Positions 8,953 to 16,377 of a stretch of DNA of 64,000 bases are shown piece after piece. Numbering within the stretch: the first letter of the stretch is position 1; each line of letters begins with the position of its first letter. Below the pieces are notes generated by a model. It had not been told where the DNA came from. It saw nothing but the letters and a program-made list of their open reading frames with translations, and did no database searches. The DNA lies in NCBI RefSeq assembly GCF_000307165.1, contig NC_018704.1:1922001-1986000 (forward strand), given 5' to 3'. The position numbers and the translations under genes are program-made. This DNA is from Amphibacillus xylanus NBRC 15112 (lineage in GTDB: Bacteria; Bacillota; Bacilli; Bacillales; Amphibacillaceae).

Positions 8953-9927
8953 TTAATTTAGTGCTTGCTTTAGCACAGCAATATTGCTTTCCATTAATGA
9001 GAAATAATCTTCACCATTCTCAATATCCTCTGTCGTCAGAACTTCTAAATTATGCAATGTTAAGACTTCTAGATTAGCCTCTTTCTGAATCACTTGCGCA
9101 ACTTTAGGTTCAATATTTTGTTCAAATAAAATATACTTTAGCTCAAGATCTTCAATTGTATCTAACAGGTTAACTAATTGACGTTGCGATGGTTCTTCCG
9201 TTGCAGAAACGCCAGTAATCGCAATTTGTTCTAAGCTATAATCACGTTCCCAGTAACCATAAGCAGCATGCGTAACTAAGATTTTATTGTCGTTTGCTTG
9301 CTCAACCATATGAGTAAATTTTTGATCTAGTTCAATGAGTCGATTAACTAAATCATCATATTGCCGATTAAGATCATCCTGTTTTTCTGGCATCAGTTCA
9401 ATGAGCTCAATCAAAATATTTTGCGCAAGGCCATGCATCAAATTTGGACTAATCCAAACATGTGGATCGAGATCACCGTGATCGTGATGATCATCATCTT
9501 CTTCGTGTTCATGACTATGGTGATAATGAATTTTGTCTAAACCTTTTGACGCTTCTAAAAATCTTACCCCTTCATCTAATAAGGCTTCTTTAATTGTATG
9601 TGCGTAACTTTCTGAAATCTCATCATTATAAATAAACAAATCTGCCTCAGCGATGTTGACCATCATTTTTGACGTTGGTTCAAATGAATGTGCATCAGAG
9701 CCTGCAGGTAGAATTGATTCGACTTCAACATATTCACCGCCGATTGATTCAGCAATAAAGGCTAATGGGTAAATCGTTGTATACACACTTACTTGCTCAA
9801 CATCTGCTACTTGACCTGTATCTGGAAGAACATCGATCTCATTATCTTGTTCTTCTTGAGTCGATTGACAACCACCAAGGAAAAATATAAAAAATATTAG
9901 GACAAACATGATTAGTGCTTTTTTCAT
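8953..9927 (-). CDS. znuA: ZnuA/AdcA-type zinc ABC transporter substrate-binding lipoprotein
   Basis: 324 residues: a signal peptide with lipobox FLGGC, a cluster A-I solute-binding fold with VSVYTTIYPLAFIAESI near the N terminus, an acidic/His-rich loop HYHHSHEHEEDDDHHDHG (about residues 135-152) typical of zinc binders, then DPHVWISP and a C-terminal lobe. It captures Zn2+ at the outer membrane face for a ZnuBC permease/ATPase. Those partner genes are absent here, so it is an orphan copy or the second binding protein of a distant system. A perfect Zur box lies 40 bases upstream of its start. Confidence 0.9.
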   Translation of the reverse strand: MKKALIMFVLIFFIFFLGGCQSTQEEQDNEIDVLPDTGQVADVEQVSVYTTIYPLAFIAESIGGEYVEVESILPAGSDAHSFEPTSKMMVNIAEADLFIYNDEISESYAHTIKEALLDEGVRFLEASKGLDKIHYHHSHEHEEDDDHHDHGDLDPHVWISPNLMHGLAQNILIELIELMPEKQDDLNRQYDDLVNRLIELDQKFTHMVEQANDNKILVTHAAYGYWERDYSLEQIAITGVSATEEPSQRQLVNLLDTIEDLELKYILFEQNIEPKVAQVIQKEANLEVLTLHNLEVLTTEDIENGEDYFSLMESNIAVLKQALN

Positions 9928-9966
9928 AGTTGGAACCTCTTTCCCTAATTATCTTTTTGAATTATA

Positions 9967-9981
9967 TCGTAATCATTACGA
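9967..9981. promoter_or_regulatory. Zur box upstream of znuA
   Basis: TCGTAATCATTACGA is a perfect 7-1-7 inverted repeat matching the Bacillus Zur operator core. It lies 40 bases upstream of the znuA start codon and should mediate zinc-dependent repression. Confidence 0.88.
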
Positions 9982-10385
9982 TTTGTAAATAGTAATGGTT
10001 CCGTTTTAAAGGTATAGCTTACTTTAGTTTATGTCGTTTTAATGACAAACATGAAAAAAAAATGGTTGTACAATATTTAACGTTGGTGAGTTTAAAAACT
10101 TACTAACGTTATTTTTTTTTAAAAAAACGAATTATGTTTCACTTCAAGTTTAAAGCAATAGAAACAAATCCAAGTAAAAAAATGCAAATAGAAACACGAT
10201 ATGAAGCAGCCATTTAATTTAGAAATGAAAAACAGCAGGTGAAATACACGAGACTCCTGCGGGAATAAATCTTTTCGGTGGGACGAGTAATCGCAGTCTC
10301 AGCACGAGCTGAAGATCCACTAAGGCAAGCGCTCTTTTCTTGCCTTAGTTAGCTAAAAGCCGTGCCCGCGGAAACATACTAAGAT

Positions 10386-10560
10386 TAGTAGTACAAGACC
10401 TAGGCCAGGTTTTGTGCTACTATTTTTTTATAGTAGAAGTGAAGTAAAGCCGAATCACGCTAAGGACCTTGAGTTCGACGATCGGAAACTGGCTAACTTC
10501 ACTCCCTTATTTGAATCAACTTAGTATGTTGGGTCCCCAGAGACCGTGTATAAGAAAGTG
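10386..10560 (+). ncRNA. Candidate IS110 bridge RNA region
   Basis: Known biology: IS110-group elements transcribe a structured bridge RNA from the leader upstream of the transposase, whose loops pair with donor and target DNA. Seen here: hairpin 10388-10420 (GTAGTACAAGACCT / AGGTTTTGTGCTAC), an 8-bp stem AGTGAAGT / ACTTCACT (10438-10445 with 10496-10503), and CTTAGTATGTT (10520-10530), exactly complementary to the left end AACATACTAAG (10373-10383). TAAGAAAG (10551-10558) equals the right junction (11986-11993). CGGAAA (10483-10488) equals the left target flank. Boundaries and loop assignment are inferred. Confidence 0.6.
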
Positions 10561-10614
10561 GAATCGATAAGGTAAAGTGGAGACTTCTACAAAAATATTA
10601 AGGAGGAGAAGAAA

Positions 10615-11835
10615 ATGAGATGCGTTATTGCTTTCGACGTTAGTCGAAAGAGTAGTACCATGGCCGCTTACAACGAGCAAGGTAACTGTGAATTTGAAGG
10701 GAGGTTAATTCATTCAAAAACGGGATTCTCTAATTTAAGTAAAATCATTAAAGATCTAAGTGAAAAGAATAATTATACCTTAGAATTTGTTTTTGAAGCG
10801 ACTGGAGTATATTCGGCTGCTTTAGAACGATTCTTACGAGAGAATAATCTCGTTTATTATTCTTTAAATCCTTTATTAGCACACCTTAACACCCAATCTC
10901 TAAGAAGAAACAAAACAGATATAAGTGATGCGCATCAACTGGCTAAGAATCATTTTAAAAACGATTATTTCCAAACTTATCGCGAAGATTCTTATTACGA
11001 ACAGATGCGTACAATGTCACGTCGCTATGATGAGATTATGAAAGAGAAGATTCAGTACAAAAATCGACTACATGCATCATTACAATTATCTTTCCCAGAC
11101 TTTGATACGGCTTTTATTAACAAATCAAAACTTTATTATAATCTTGTACAAGTATTCCCTCACCCAAACTTGATATTAAAACGATCTAAAACAGTTATTA
11201 AAAATCGTATTAAAAAATGCACTAAGAAAAACTATTCATTAAAAAAGTTAGAGGAAAGAGCAATTTTATTGATTGAAATCGCAAAGGATTCATTTCCAGC
11301 AGTTGATGAAACAGACTATTCTTGTGAGTTAGTAAGGGATTATGCCAAGAAAATATTAGAGATGGAGGAAGAGCAAGATGAAATCATTCAAAGAATGACA
11401 GAAATGTCAAAAGACCGTAAAGAATACAGGATCCTTCGGTCATTTCCCGGAATAAAAGATAAATTAGCCTGTAGAATCATAGCTGAACTAGGGGATTTAA
11501 CACGTTTTAAAAATAATAAACAACTAAATGCATACGCCGGTATAGATATCGTAAGATATCAGTCTGGAAATATGGAGTATAAAGATCGTATAAATAAACG
11601 AGGTAATAGTAGACTGCGTGGTATTTTGTATTTTATGATTGTCTCAATGCTTTCTGCTAAAGGAAAACAAATAAATCATTTAGTTGATTATTATTATAAA
11701 TTAAAAAAACAACCCTATAATAAGCATCATAAGGTTGCAGTAGTCGCTTGTATGAATAAATTCTTGAAAGTCGCATTTCATCTTATTCAAAACGACCTAT
11801 TGTATGATTATGAGAAAGCTTCAAGCCAACAATAA
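10615..11835 (+). CDS. IS110-family transposase (DEDD recombinase)
   Basis: A 406-residue protein with an N-terminal RuvC-like DEDD domain (FDVSRKS with the first Asp at about residue 8, FVFEATG, and NKTDISDAHQLAK), a coiled-coil middle, and a C-terminal Tnp20 domain (LRSFPGIKDKLACRIIAE, AGIDIVRYQSGN with the candidate catalytic Ser, then KRGNSRLRGI). It catalyses strand exchange guided by a bridge RNA. AAGGAGGAG lies 8 bases upstream of the ATG. The frame is full length with no internal stops, so this copy could be active. Confidence 0.93.
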   Translation: MRCVIAFDVSRKSSTMAAYNEQGNCEFEGRLIHSKTGFSNLSKIIKDLSEKNNYTLEFVFEATGVYSAALERFLRENNLVYYSLNPLLAHLNTQSLRRNKTDISDAHQLAKNHFKNDYFQTYREDSYYEQMRTMSRRYDEIMKEKIQYKNRLHASLQLSFPDFDTAFINKSKLYYNLVQVFPHPNLILKRSKTVIKNRIKKCTKKNYSLKKLEERAILLIEIAKDSFPAVDETDYSCELVRDYAKKILEMEEEQDEIIQRMTEMSKDRKEYRILRSFPGIKDKLACRIIAELGDLTRFKNNKQLNAYAGIDIVRYQSGNMEYKDRINKRGNSRLRGILYFMIVSMLSAKGKQINHLVDYYYKLKKQPYNKHHKVAVVACMNKFLKVAFHLIQNDLLYDYEKASSQQ

Positions 11836-11858
11836 TCATACTATGATTTAATTATAAC

Positions 11859-11900
11859 ACAATAGACCTTGAAAAAAAGACAAAAAACACAAGGTCTATT
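11859..11900 (+). terminator. Hairpin after IS110 transposase
   Basis: AATAGACCTTG / CAAGGTCTATT form an 11-bp perfect stem with an A-rich loop about 24 bases downstream of the transposase stop. No clear U-tract follows, so termination is not assured. Confidence 0.5.
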
Positions 11901-11912
11901 CGAAGTGCAAAA

Positions 11913-11958
11913 TTTTAATTAATTCCCGGAGGGGTACCCCTCCGGGAATTAATTAAAA
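11913..11958. repeat. Perfect 46-bp palindrome in IS110 right end
   Basis: The sequence is exactly self-complementary from 11913 to 11958, centred on the TA of GGGGTACCCC, with arms TTTTAATTAATTCCCGGAGG and complement. It could form a long cruciform or serve as a bidirectional terminator, with A and T runs at its two ends. It is the longest uninterrupted perfect palindrome I noticed in the window. Confidence 0.9.
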
Positions 11959-12111
11959 AAAGGAATTTAAACACTTGACTAAACGTAAGAAAGCGAGTGT
12001 ATTTCACCTGCGATGAACAAGTTGTATCTTTATTAAAACTAATATAAATTTATTCTCGACTAATTATTAAACCTACCAACACTATTTGACATTGAACCAA
12101 AAAAACTAACC

Positions 12112-12160
12112 CCCATCGTAAACAAATCTGGAGGTTAGTATCAATTGCTTCTCGCTACAT
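12112..12160 (-). terminator. Terminator hairpin of the CstR-like gene, its U-tract displaced by copy 2
   Basis: On the minus strand ACTAACCTCC and GGGGGTTAGT pair with an 18-base loop, followed by TTTTTTT, which then runs directly into the ISL3-derived element. Only the distal part of the T-run was separated by the insertion, so termination may persist. Confidence 0.7.
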
Positions 12161-12165
12161 ATCAA

Positions 12166-12429
12166 TTAGCGACTTTTCATTAATAATTCAACAGCGGATT
12201 CAATTAACTCTTTTTGTTGATCTTGGTCACATTTTTCTGACTCTAACACACAATTAACTAAATTTGCACTCACGACTAGCCCCATTGTTCGGTCAATCGC
12301 TGTTCTAGCTGCCGACATTTGTGTGACAACAGATTTACAATCTTTACCCTCTTCCATCATTCGAAGAATACCTCTTAGCTGTCCTTCGATCCGCTTAATT
12401 CGGTTTTTCATTTGAGGACTGTAATCCAT
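12166..12429 (-). CDS. CstR-like persulfide-sensing repressor (CsoR/DUF156 family)
   Basis: An 87-residue all-helical CsoR-family repressor. Numbered from ATG 12429, Cys31 (GKDCKSVV) and Cys60 (SANLVNC) are present while the Cu(I)-ligand His preceding the second Cys in true CsoR is replaced by Asn56. Cys31/Cys60 without the His is the pattern of CstR, which senses per- and polysulfides rather than copper. The second ATG is chosen because AAAGGAG is 7 bases upstream of it. It is second in an operon with a rhodanese-like protein, 23 bases downstream, which fits sulfide homeostasis. Confidence 0.85.
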   Translation of the reverse strand: MDYSPQMKNRIKRIEGQLRGILRMMEEGKDCKSVVTQMSAARTAIDRTMGLVVSANLVNCVLESEKCDQDQQKELIESAVELLMKSR

Positions 12430-12458
12430 ATTCATTCTCCTTTATTATTAGATAAAAA

Positions 12459-12824
12459 TTATGCGAAATTTGTTAATTGATTTTTACAACAGCATCGCTT
12501 ATCAATTAATAGATAGCCCGCAACTTCATATCCATATCGTTTTAATAATCGAATACCTATATTTCTTTCTACTACATTACTGGCAATTACATAAAGTGGC
12601 TCTTTCGGTAATTCATGATGAAACCTCTTTATATAAGCAACTGGTAAAGCAATCGCTTGATCGATCGTCTCTTTTGCAGAATCATTGTAGTCACGAAGGT
12701 CGACCTTTACTTTAACACAATCCAGTTGGTGATATTGAATACATTTAACGCCTCTCACAGGAACATAACGATAATAACATGTATATATAATCGGTATTAA
12801 TAAAATGAGGTAGACAACCCACAT
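12459..12824 (-). CDS. Membrane-anchored rhodanese-like protein lacking the catalytic Cys
   Basis: 121 residues: an N-terminal membrane helix (about 2-20), then a rhodanese-homology domain (VKVDLRDYNDSAKETIDQAI, LPKEPLYVIASN, then GIRLLKRYGYEV). Where active rhodaneses carry CRxGxR, this one has IASNVVER, so sulfurtransfer through an active-site Cys is unlikely; a C-terminal CCCK cluster is an odd feature that could bind metal or persulfide (inference). It is first in the operon with the CstR-like repressor, behind a good sigma-A promoter containing a candidate operator. Confidence 0.75.
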   Translation of the reverse strand: MWVVYLILLIPIIYTCYYRYVPVRGVKCIQYHQLDCVKVKVDLRDYNDSAKETIDQAIALPVAYIKRFHHELPKEPLYVIASNVVERNIGIRLLKRYGYEVAGYLLIDKRCCCKNQLTNFA

Positions 12825-12857
12825 TTTATCAACCTCCCAACAAAAACTAATACCATT

Positions 12858-12886
12858 ATTTTATACCCTAATACGTATCCGGTCAA
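12858..12886 (-). promoter_or_regulatory. Sigma-A promoter with candidate CstR operator in the spacer
   Basis: On the minus strand TTGACC (12881-12886) and TAAAAT (12858-12863) are separated by exactly 17 bases. The spacer GGATACGTATTAGGGTA contains the palindrome ATACGTAT and a G-tract/TAnnnTA arrangement like CsoR/CstR operators, suggesting autoregulation of the rhodanese-like/cstR-like operon. Confidence 0.7.
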
Positions 12887-12936
12887 TCACATTGCTTACG
12901 ATTGTATAAATAATCAGCGTAATGTCTCTGGCAAAA

Positions 12937-12975
12937 AAAAATAGCATCAGCTAGCTAGGAGCCGATGCTATTTAT
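12937..12975 (-). terminator. Intrinsic terminator after the M20 dipeptidase
   Basis: AATAGCATCGGCTC / AGCTGATGCTATT pair on the minus strand and run into TTTTTTTT. It lies 13 bases beyond the dipeptidase stop. Confidence 0.85.
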
Positions 12976-12987
12976 TTGAATATACGC

Positions 12988-14349
12988 TTATAATGATGTG
13001 AGGTAATTGACGATCGTTACAAGGCCTAGATCGTAATTCTCTAATAAAAAGCTCTCATTTGGTGAGTGAAGTCGATCATCTGGCGTACCAAAGCCTAATA
13101 ACACGATCGGCATCTTAAAGATATCATCAATCCATTCCACAACCGGGATTGAACCACCCATTCGAACAAAGACAGCCTCTTGATTAAAGGCATCGCCATA
13201 GCTCTTAGCTGCTTTTTGAATTAACGGATGATTTGGATCAACTTTATACGCTTTTGCCGAAAGTGGCTCTCGTTCAATTGAAACTGTTACACCTTTTGGT
13301 AGATGTTTTTCAATATGCTTAACTAACGCATCTTGAATTTTCTCAGGATCTTGTCCAGGAACAAGTCGGCACGTTAATTTTGCAGTCGCTGAGCTAGGAA
13401 TAATCGTTTTCGTTCCTTCACCCTGGTAACCACCAAACATCCCATTAATCTCAAGTGTCGGGCGAGCCATCGTGTGCTCAACAGCTGTATAACCACTTTC
13501 TGATACAGTCTCAGGAATGCCTGTCGTTTTGACAAAATCTTCACTTGGTGCGTCTGCCATTAACTTACGCTCATCATCTGTTAGTGGTTCAACATCATCG
13601 TAGAAATTCTCAACAAGTACGACTTCATTTTGATCCTTCATCGAAGCAAGGACATGTGCCATCGCCATCAATGGGTTTCGCACAGCACCACCATAAATTC
13701 CTGAATGAAGATCATTTTCAGGACCATGAATCGTAAATTCTAATCCAGTAAAGCCTTTTAAGCCATAAAGGATCGTCGGCTGTCCTTCTGTCACCATACC
13801 TGAATCTGAAATCATCGCAAAGTCTGCATTAAACTTTTCCTTCTTAGACTGTAAAAGTTCATACAGGTTTTCACTACCGATCTCTTCTTCACCCTCAATG
13901 CAAACCTTAACATTGATTGGGAGCTTGCCAGTCGTTTTTAAAAATGCTTCAAATACCGCCAAGTACATAAAGACTTGACCTTTATCATCACTCGCACCAC
14001 GCGCATAAAGACGTCCATTACGAATCGTCGGCTCAAACGGATCTGTTTCCCACAATTCAATTGGATCTGCCGGCTGGACATCATAATGACCGTAAACGAG
14101 TACAGTCGGTGCATCTTCACCTGCATTCAACCACTCTGCATAAACAAGTGGATGACCTTTCGTCTCTTGAATTTCAACATGCTCAAAGCCAATTTTCGAT
14201 AAGTAATCGTGGACAAATTGAGCGGCTTTGCGAACATCGGGTTTGAATTTTGAATCTGTACTGACACTCGGAATTCTTAAGAATTCTTTTAATGCTTCTA
14301 GCTGTTCTTCACGATGTTCAGTTAAATAGTTTAATACTGCTTCAGTCAC
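12988..14349 (-). CDS. M20 family metallo-dipeptidase
   Basis: A 453-residue cytosolic di-zinc peptidase. The metal ligands are in order: YGHYDVQP (His, about 87), GASDDKG (bridging Asp, about 119), EGEEEIGS (catalytic Glu and ligand Glu, about 153), MISDSG (Asp) and LHSPNE (His near the C terminus). A dimerisation lid domain lies at about 200-320. The family (CNDP2-like dipeptidases) cleaves small peptides with broad specificity. The start follows a weak AAGTGATAA-type site. It lies upstream of nothing co-oriented and directly downstream of luxS (35 bases), possibly co-transcribed. Confidence 0.9.
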   Translation of the reverse strand: MTEAVLNYLTEHREEQLEALKEFLRIPSVSTDSKFKPDVRKAAQFVHDYLSKIGFEHVEIQETKGHPLVYAEWLNAGEDAPTVLVYGHYDVQPADPIELWETDPFEPTIRNGRLYARGASDDKGQVFMYLAVFEAFLKTTGKLPINVKVCIEGEEEIGSENLYELLQSKKEKFNADFAMISDSGMVTEGQPTILYGLKGFTGLEFTIHGPENDLHSGIYGGAVRNPLMAMAHVLASMKDQNEVVLVENFYDDVEPLTDDERKLMADAPSEDFVKTTGIPETVSESGYTAVEHTMARPTLEINGMFGGYQGEGTKTIIPSSATAKLTCRLVPGQDPEKIQDALVKHIEKHLPKGVTVSIEREPLSAKAYKVDPNHPLIQKAAKSYGDAFNQEAVFVRMGGSIPVVEWIDDIFKMPIVLLGFGTPDDRLHSPNESFLLENYDLGLVTIVNYLTSL

Positions 14350-14384
14350 ATTATCACTTCTTTCGGTAAAAATTCACTCATTTT

Positions 14385-14849
14385 TTATTCAGAAAATACG
14401 TTTGGCCAGCTATCTTTTTTAGCAAGCATATTTCGGGCAATTTCTTGTGCACCTTCAAGACTGTGGCTAGCTGCCCATCCACATTGAATTTCATTACATG
14501 CAGGAACTTCTCTAGCATCAATCACATCATTTAAAGTTTTATCAAGTGCATCAATAATATCGTCAAATGACTCATTGTTAAGTACAGTTAAATAAAACCC
14601 AGTTTGACAACCCATTGGACCAATATCAAGCACATTACTTAAATGATTGCGAATTTTTTCTGCCATTAAATGCTCTAGTGAATGCAATGCTGGCATTTCC
14701 ATATGTTCTTTATTTGGTTGGCAAAAACGGATATCATATTTATATACTTGATCACCATGTTTTCCAGTTGTAACACCTACTAATCGAACATAAGGCGCAA
14801 CGACCTTAGTATGATCTAAATTAAAGCTTTCTACATTCATTTTCTTCAT
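14385..14849 (-). CDS. luxS: S-ribosylhomocysteine lyase
   Basis: 154 residues. LuxS converts S-ribosylhomocysteine to homocysteine and DPD, the precursor of autoinducer-2, in the activated methyl cycle. The metal motif HSLEH (about residues 56-60) with the later Cys in ACNEIQCG is present, as is the catalytic Cys in GPMGCQTGF. The length matches the family. GGAGAAGG lies 4-5 bases before ATG 14849. Confidence 0.95.
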   Translation of the reverse strand: MKKMNVESFNLDHTKVVAPYVRLVGVTTGKHGDQVYKYDIRFCQPNKEHMEMPALHSLEHLMAEKIRNHLSNVLDIGPMGCQTGFYLTVLNNESFDDIIDALDKTLNDVIDAREVPACNEIQCGWAASHSLEGAQEIARNMLAKKDSWPNVFSE

Positions 14850-15015
14850 ATGACCTTCTCCTCATTAATGTTTCTCTCTATATACGATATCATATCAATG
14901 TATTGAAGCCAATTTTGTTTTACTCAAAATTATCGAATTTTTAGCTTGATTTTGATCAATCGATATATTTTATACAAATAATTTCATTTTTGTCGAAAAT
15001 ACTTATTTTAAGCAA

Positions 15016-15062
15016 GACAAAAAAACAGCTCTATTTATGGACAGTTGAATCCGTAAATAGAA
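15016..15062 (-). terminator. Terminator after the sporulation lipoprotein gene
   Basis: CAGTTCTATTTACGGA / TCCATAAATAGAGCTG pair on the minus strand with an 8-base loop, followed by TTTTTTT. Two mispairs in the stem. Confidence 0.75.
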
Positions 15063-15074
15063 CTGCGTTTTTCT

Positions 15075-15761
15075 TTATCGATTACGGGATGGGAATACAC
15101 GGTCAATCATTTCGGTAAATTGATCAAAAAAGCCTTCGATCGGTTCACCACGATCGACATCACGGATATAATTTGACGTTAAATCAATAAAATCCGGGTT
15201 AGATGAGACATAAACATTTTCTATATCGTTGTCAACATCCTTAACTGCTTCGGTAACTTTTTTCTCCAATTGATCTGATAAGTCATTATTTTGTTTCCCA
15301 CTTTGATCACGATCAATCTGACAGGCAACATATGCGCTATTACCTAATGTTAAGACGTATGCACGATCGATCTCTTTGACTTCAGATGTGATGCGATCGG
15401 CAATTTTTTCTGAGACACGATACTCATTGTCTTGATTATTCCGTTTCTGGTCATGATTTTTTCTGTCGCCGGTTAAGTTATTGCTCTGATCTCGATCGAT
15501 AAGTCCATCTTCATTGAACTTTCGGCCTGGGGAATCAATATTATTTTGTCGCGTACGATTTTGATTATTTTCGATTGGCGCGCGTGGCCCGCCACGAACT
15601 TGATTTAATCGGTCAAAGTTATCTTCAGTTTGGGCTGGATTATTTCTAACATTTTCTATATTGTCTAATTGTCTGTTATCAACCGAATCAGATGTGTTCG
15701 TGCCACAACCGAATAATGCTGTCAGTGCCATCCCAGTGATGATGATGTGCTTGAATCGCAT
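15075..15761 (-). CDS. YhcN/YlaJ family sporulation lipoprotein
   Basis: 228 residues: a signal peptide with lipobox ALFGC, a long Asn/Arg/Asp-rich low-complexity linker (about 20-115), then the YhcN/YlaJ domain (VSEKIADRITSEVKEIDRAY, GNSAYVACQID, DIENVYVSSNPDF). Members are spore-associated lipoproteins of uncertain function. The start at 15761 (MRFKH) is set by AGGAGGGT 5-6 bases upstream; the longer frame up to 15818 has no site. This gene supports a spore-forming host. Confidence 0.88.
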   Translation of the reverse strand: MRFKHIIITGMALTALFGCGTNTSDSVDNRQLDNIENVRNNPAQTEDNFDRLNQVRGGPRAPIENNQNRTRQNNIDSPGRKFNEDGLIDRDQSNNLTGDRKNHDQKRNNQDNEYRVSEKIADRITSEVKEIDRAYVLTLGNSAYVACQIDRDQSGKQNNDLSDQLEKKVTEAVKDVDNDIENVYVSSNPDFIDLTSNYIRDVDRGEPIEGFFDQFTEMIDRVFPSRNR

Positions 15762-15923
15762 GGTGACCCTCCTTTTATAATTAATCGGTTTTAATATGGC
15801 ATTTATGGAAGGTTTCATACATTGAAAACTAAGGTAACTCGCTCAAACATCACCAGTTTTAATTTATTTTTATCGGTAAAACTAAACGTGTTCCAAGTTA
15901 GGTTTGATAAAGGAGCGAATCAA

Positions 15924-16136
15924 GTGACAAAAATTGACTATGATAAGGCGCTATATTATACAATATGGCAGCAGTGGGATGACCTCATTGTCGTGATGGT
16001 TCGAACTTCAGACGATTTATTAGCCAAAAAAATCAAAGACTTCCTGAGCGCTTTCCAAACAGAGAAAAGCACCCAAAAAATTATTGAACAGCACGAGCGC
16101 TTACTCCACTATTTAGACCATGCAATGGCGATATAA
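15924..16136 (+). CDS. Small hypothetical protein (70 aa)
   Basis: A soluble, charged 70-residue protein beginning at a GTG with AAAGGAG 8 bases upstream; the longer frame from 15822 lacks a site and overlaps the promoter region of the divergent lipoprotein gene. The sequence (YDKALYYTIWQQWDDLIVVM followed by a Lys/Glu-rich helical tail) fits no family I recognise. It is followed by a strong terminator, which supports it being expressed alone. Confidence 0.6.
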   Translation: MTKIDYDKALYYTIWQQWDDLIVVMVRTSDDLLAKKIKDFLSAFQTEKSTQKIIEQHERLLHYLDHAMAI

Positions 16137-16174
16137 CATTATTTTGACCTAACTTGGTTATATATATTGATAGC

Positions 16175-16219
16175 GGTTCTATTGATGATACGCATTCATC
16201 GATAGAACCTTTTTTATTT
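16175..16219 (+). terminator. Strong intrinsic terminator after the 70-aa gene
   Basis: GGTTCTATTGATGA / TCATCGATAGAACC pair (one G-U) with a 7-base loop and run into TTTTTTATTTT. Confidence 0.9.
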
Positions 16220-16241
16220 TGTGATTACTGGGGGTTTTTAT

Positions 16242-16310
16242 ATGTTAAAGAATCGTAACTCAAGAACAAAACAATCTTCGACATTTCCCGGGAAATATTT
16301 CACCTTCTGA
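16242..16310 (+). CDS. Possible 22-aa peptide upstream of carbonic anhydrase
   Basis: A short frame MLKNRNSRTKQSSTFPGKY begins 8 bases after GGGGG and ends 67 bases before the carbonic anhydrase start. It contains a 14-bp DNA palindrome ATTTCCCGGGAAAT. It could be a leader peptide or chance; no homologue comes to mind. Confidence 0.2.
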   Translation: MLKNRNSRTKQSSTFPGKYFTF

Positions 16311-16377
16311 TAAATTGTTTGATTTTTCAATCTTTTTTCTATATGATTTATAAAAACAATACCAAGGGGAAATCCGT

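Larger units (their letters stand above)
10371..11992 (+). mobile_element. IS110-family insertion sequence (about 1.62 kb) nested in ISL3-derived element
   Basis: Comparison with the uninterrupted copies places the insertion between GCGGAAA and GCGAGTG, with GAAA present at both junctions (10371-10374 and 11989-11992) as a possible shared core. It lacks long terminal inverted repeats, as usual for IS110. Content from the left: about 240 bp of structured non-coding leader, the DEDD transposase, then about 150 bp with two hairpins. The long leader upstream of the transposase places it in the IS110 rather than the IS1111 subgroup. Confidence 0.85.
10235..12011. repeat. Dispersed palindromic repeat, copy C (split by IS110)
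   Basis: The left half 10235-10374 and right half 11989-12011 are the same palindrome as copy B, with GCAGGTGAAATACAC at its start and GTATTTCACCTGC at its end. The IS110 element sits in the right arm, between GCGGAAA and GCGAGTG. Confidence 0.75.
10064..12098 (+). mobile_element. ISL3-derived non-autonomous element, copy 2, split by IS110
   Basis: It has the same left end (GGTTGTACAATATTTAACG) and right end (ACTATTTGACATTGAACC) as copies 1 and 3. It is short like copy 3 but interrupted by an IS110 element at about 10375-11988. Flanks are AAAAAAAT (10056-10063) and AAAAAAAC (12099-12106), a 7/8 target duplication. Removing it joins the hairpin ACTAACCCCC / GGAGGTTAGT of the csoR-like gene to its T-tract, so it sits in the U-tail of a terminator. 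A short stretch (AATAAATCTTTTCGGTGGGA) inside the palindrome is absent from copies 1 and 3. Confidence 0.85.

Noticed and set aside
12461-12715. 84-aa + strand frame opposite the rhodanese-like gene
   Set aside because: Antisense shadow; the minus-strand gene has promoter, ribosome site and domain.
13938-14246. Several frames on both strands inside the M20 dipeptidase gene
   Set aside because: No ribosome sites or homology, and the dipeptidase frame is full length with all metal ligands.
14850-15015. SAM-type riboswitch upstream of luxS
   Set aside because: No conserved SAM riboswitch core or terminator-antiterminator pair is visible in this 165-base gap.
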